A stretch of 64,000 bases of DNA from Aphrocallistes beatrix (Eukaryota; Porifera; Hexactinellida; Sceptrulophora; Aphrocallistidae). This document shows, in pieces, positions 63,929-64,000 of this stretch (positions are counted from its first letter, which is position 1; each line of letters opens with the position of its first letter). The stretch covers positions 186,001 through 250,000 of the forward strand of contig OY725503.1 in the NCBI GenBank assembly GCA_963281255.1. Direction: 5' to 3'. Made by a program: the position numbers and the translations under genes. The notes below the pieces were generated by a model. It had not been told where the DNA came from. It saw only the letters and a program-made list of their open reading frames with translations, and ran no database searches.

Positions 63929-64000
63929 ATATTTCATTAGGTGCTAAATTACGTTATTTTAAAATGAACCACTTCAACAAGTATTCTCACCTTTAAAAGT

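Overview
The window is animal (metazoan) nuclear DNA, AT-rich, with spliced genes on both strands. This is shown by a complete NUP93 gene (10 exons, 818 codons by my splicing), an ACK/TNK2-type tyrosine kinase, a fatty-acid transport protein (FATP/SLC27), a VAMP-type R-SNARE, an ODF3/SHIPPO sperm-flagellum protein, HYPK, a theta-like glutathione transferase and a SOWAH-like ankyrin protein. I cannot name the species; the compact introns and many short DNA transposons suggest an invertebrate. Exon joins were made by eye from splice sites, reading phase and family knowledge, and no transcript supports them.

Layout. (1) 1-8.2 kb: repeats and three LRAT/PLAAT-like NlpC/P60 papain-fold genes. (2) 8.6-20.3 kb: a tandem array of four minus-strand genes made of 1, 2, 2 and 3 copies of a ~200-residue domain I do not recognise, then a fifth, decayed copy and a broken LRAT-like gene. 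(3) 20.6-32.3 kb: ordinary cellular genes: FATP, theta-like GST, ODF3-like, VAMP, HYPK and a C2H2-finger membrane protein. (4) 32.6-62.5 kb: one ACK-family kinase gene on the minus strand. Its kinase domain is split by an inferred 23.4-kb intron that holds at least seven other genes: SOWAH-like, four GNAT-like acetyltransferases, a coiled-coil/NHL-like protein and NUP93. (5) 62.5-64 kb: nested transposons.

The most distinctive biology is in region 2. The multi-domain genes look like serial fusions of one single-domain gene: each internal domain still starts with the old initiator Met and part of the old 5' leader. A common upstream module (CCAAT box, GGCGCCAAAA, CTATAAATAG TATA box) lies before an LRAT-like gene and before array genes, so the two unrelated families may be co-expressed. 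A Helitron-like element has landed between this module and the three-domain gene, and the neighbouring paralogue preserves the empty site.

Repeats are abundant: a nine-copy palindromic pogo-like MITE that fills short introns of three genes, Helitron-like elements, hAT MITEs with 8-bp target duplications, several minisatellites, and a long inverted repeat ending at a GNAT start codon. Short words (CCAATCA, CTATTTATAG, AGGTGTGAAA) recur far more often than base composition suggests.
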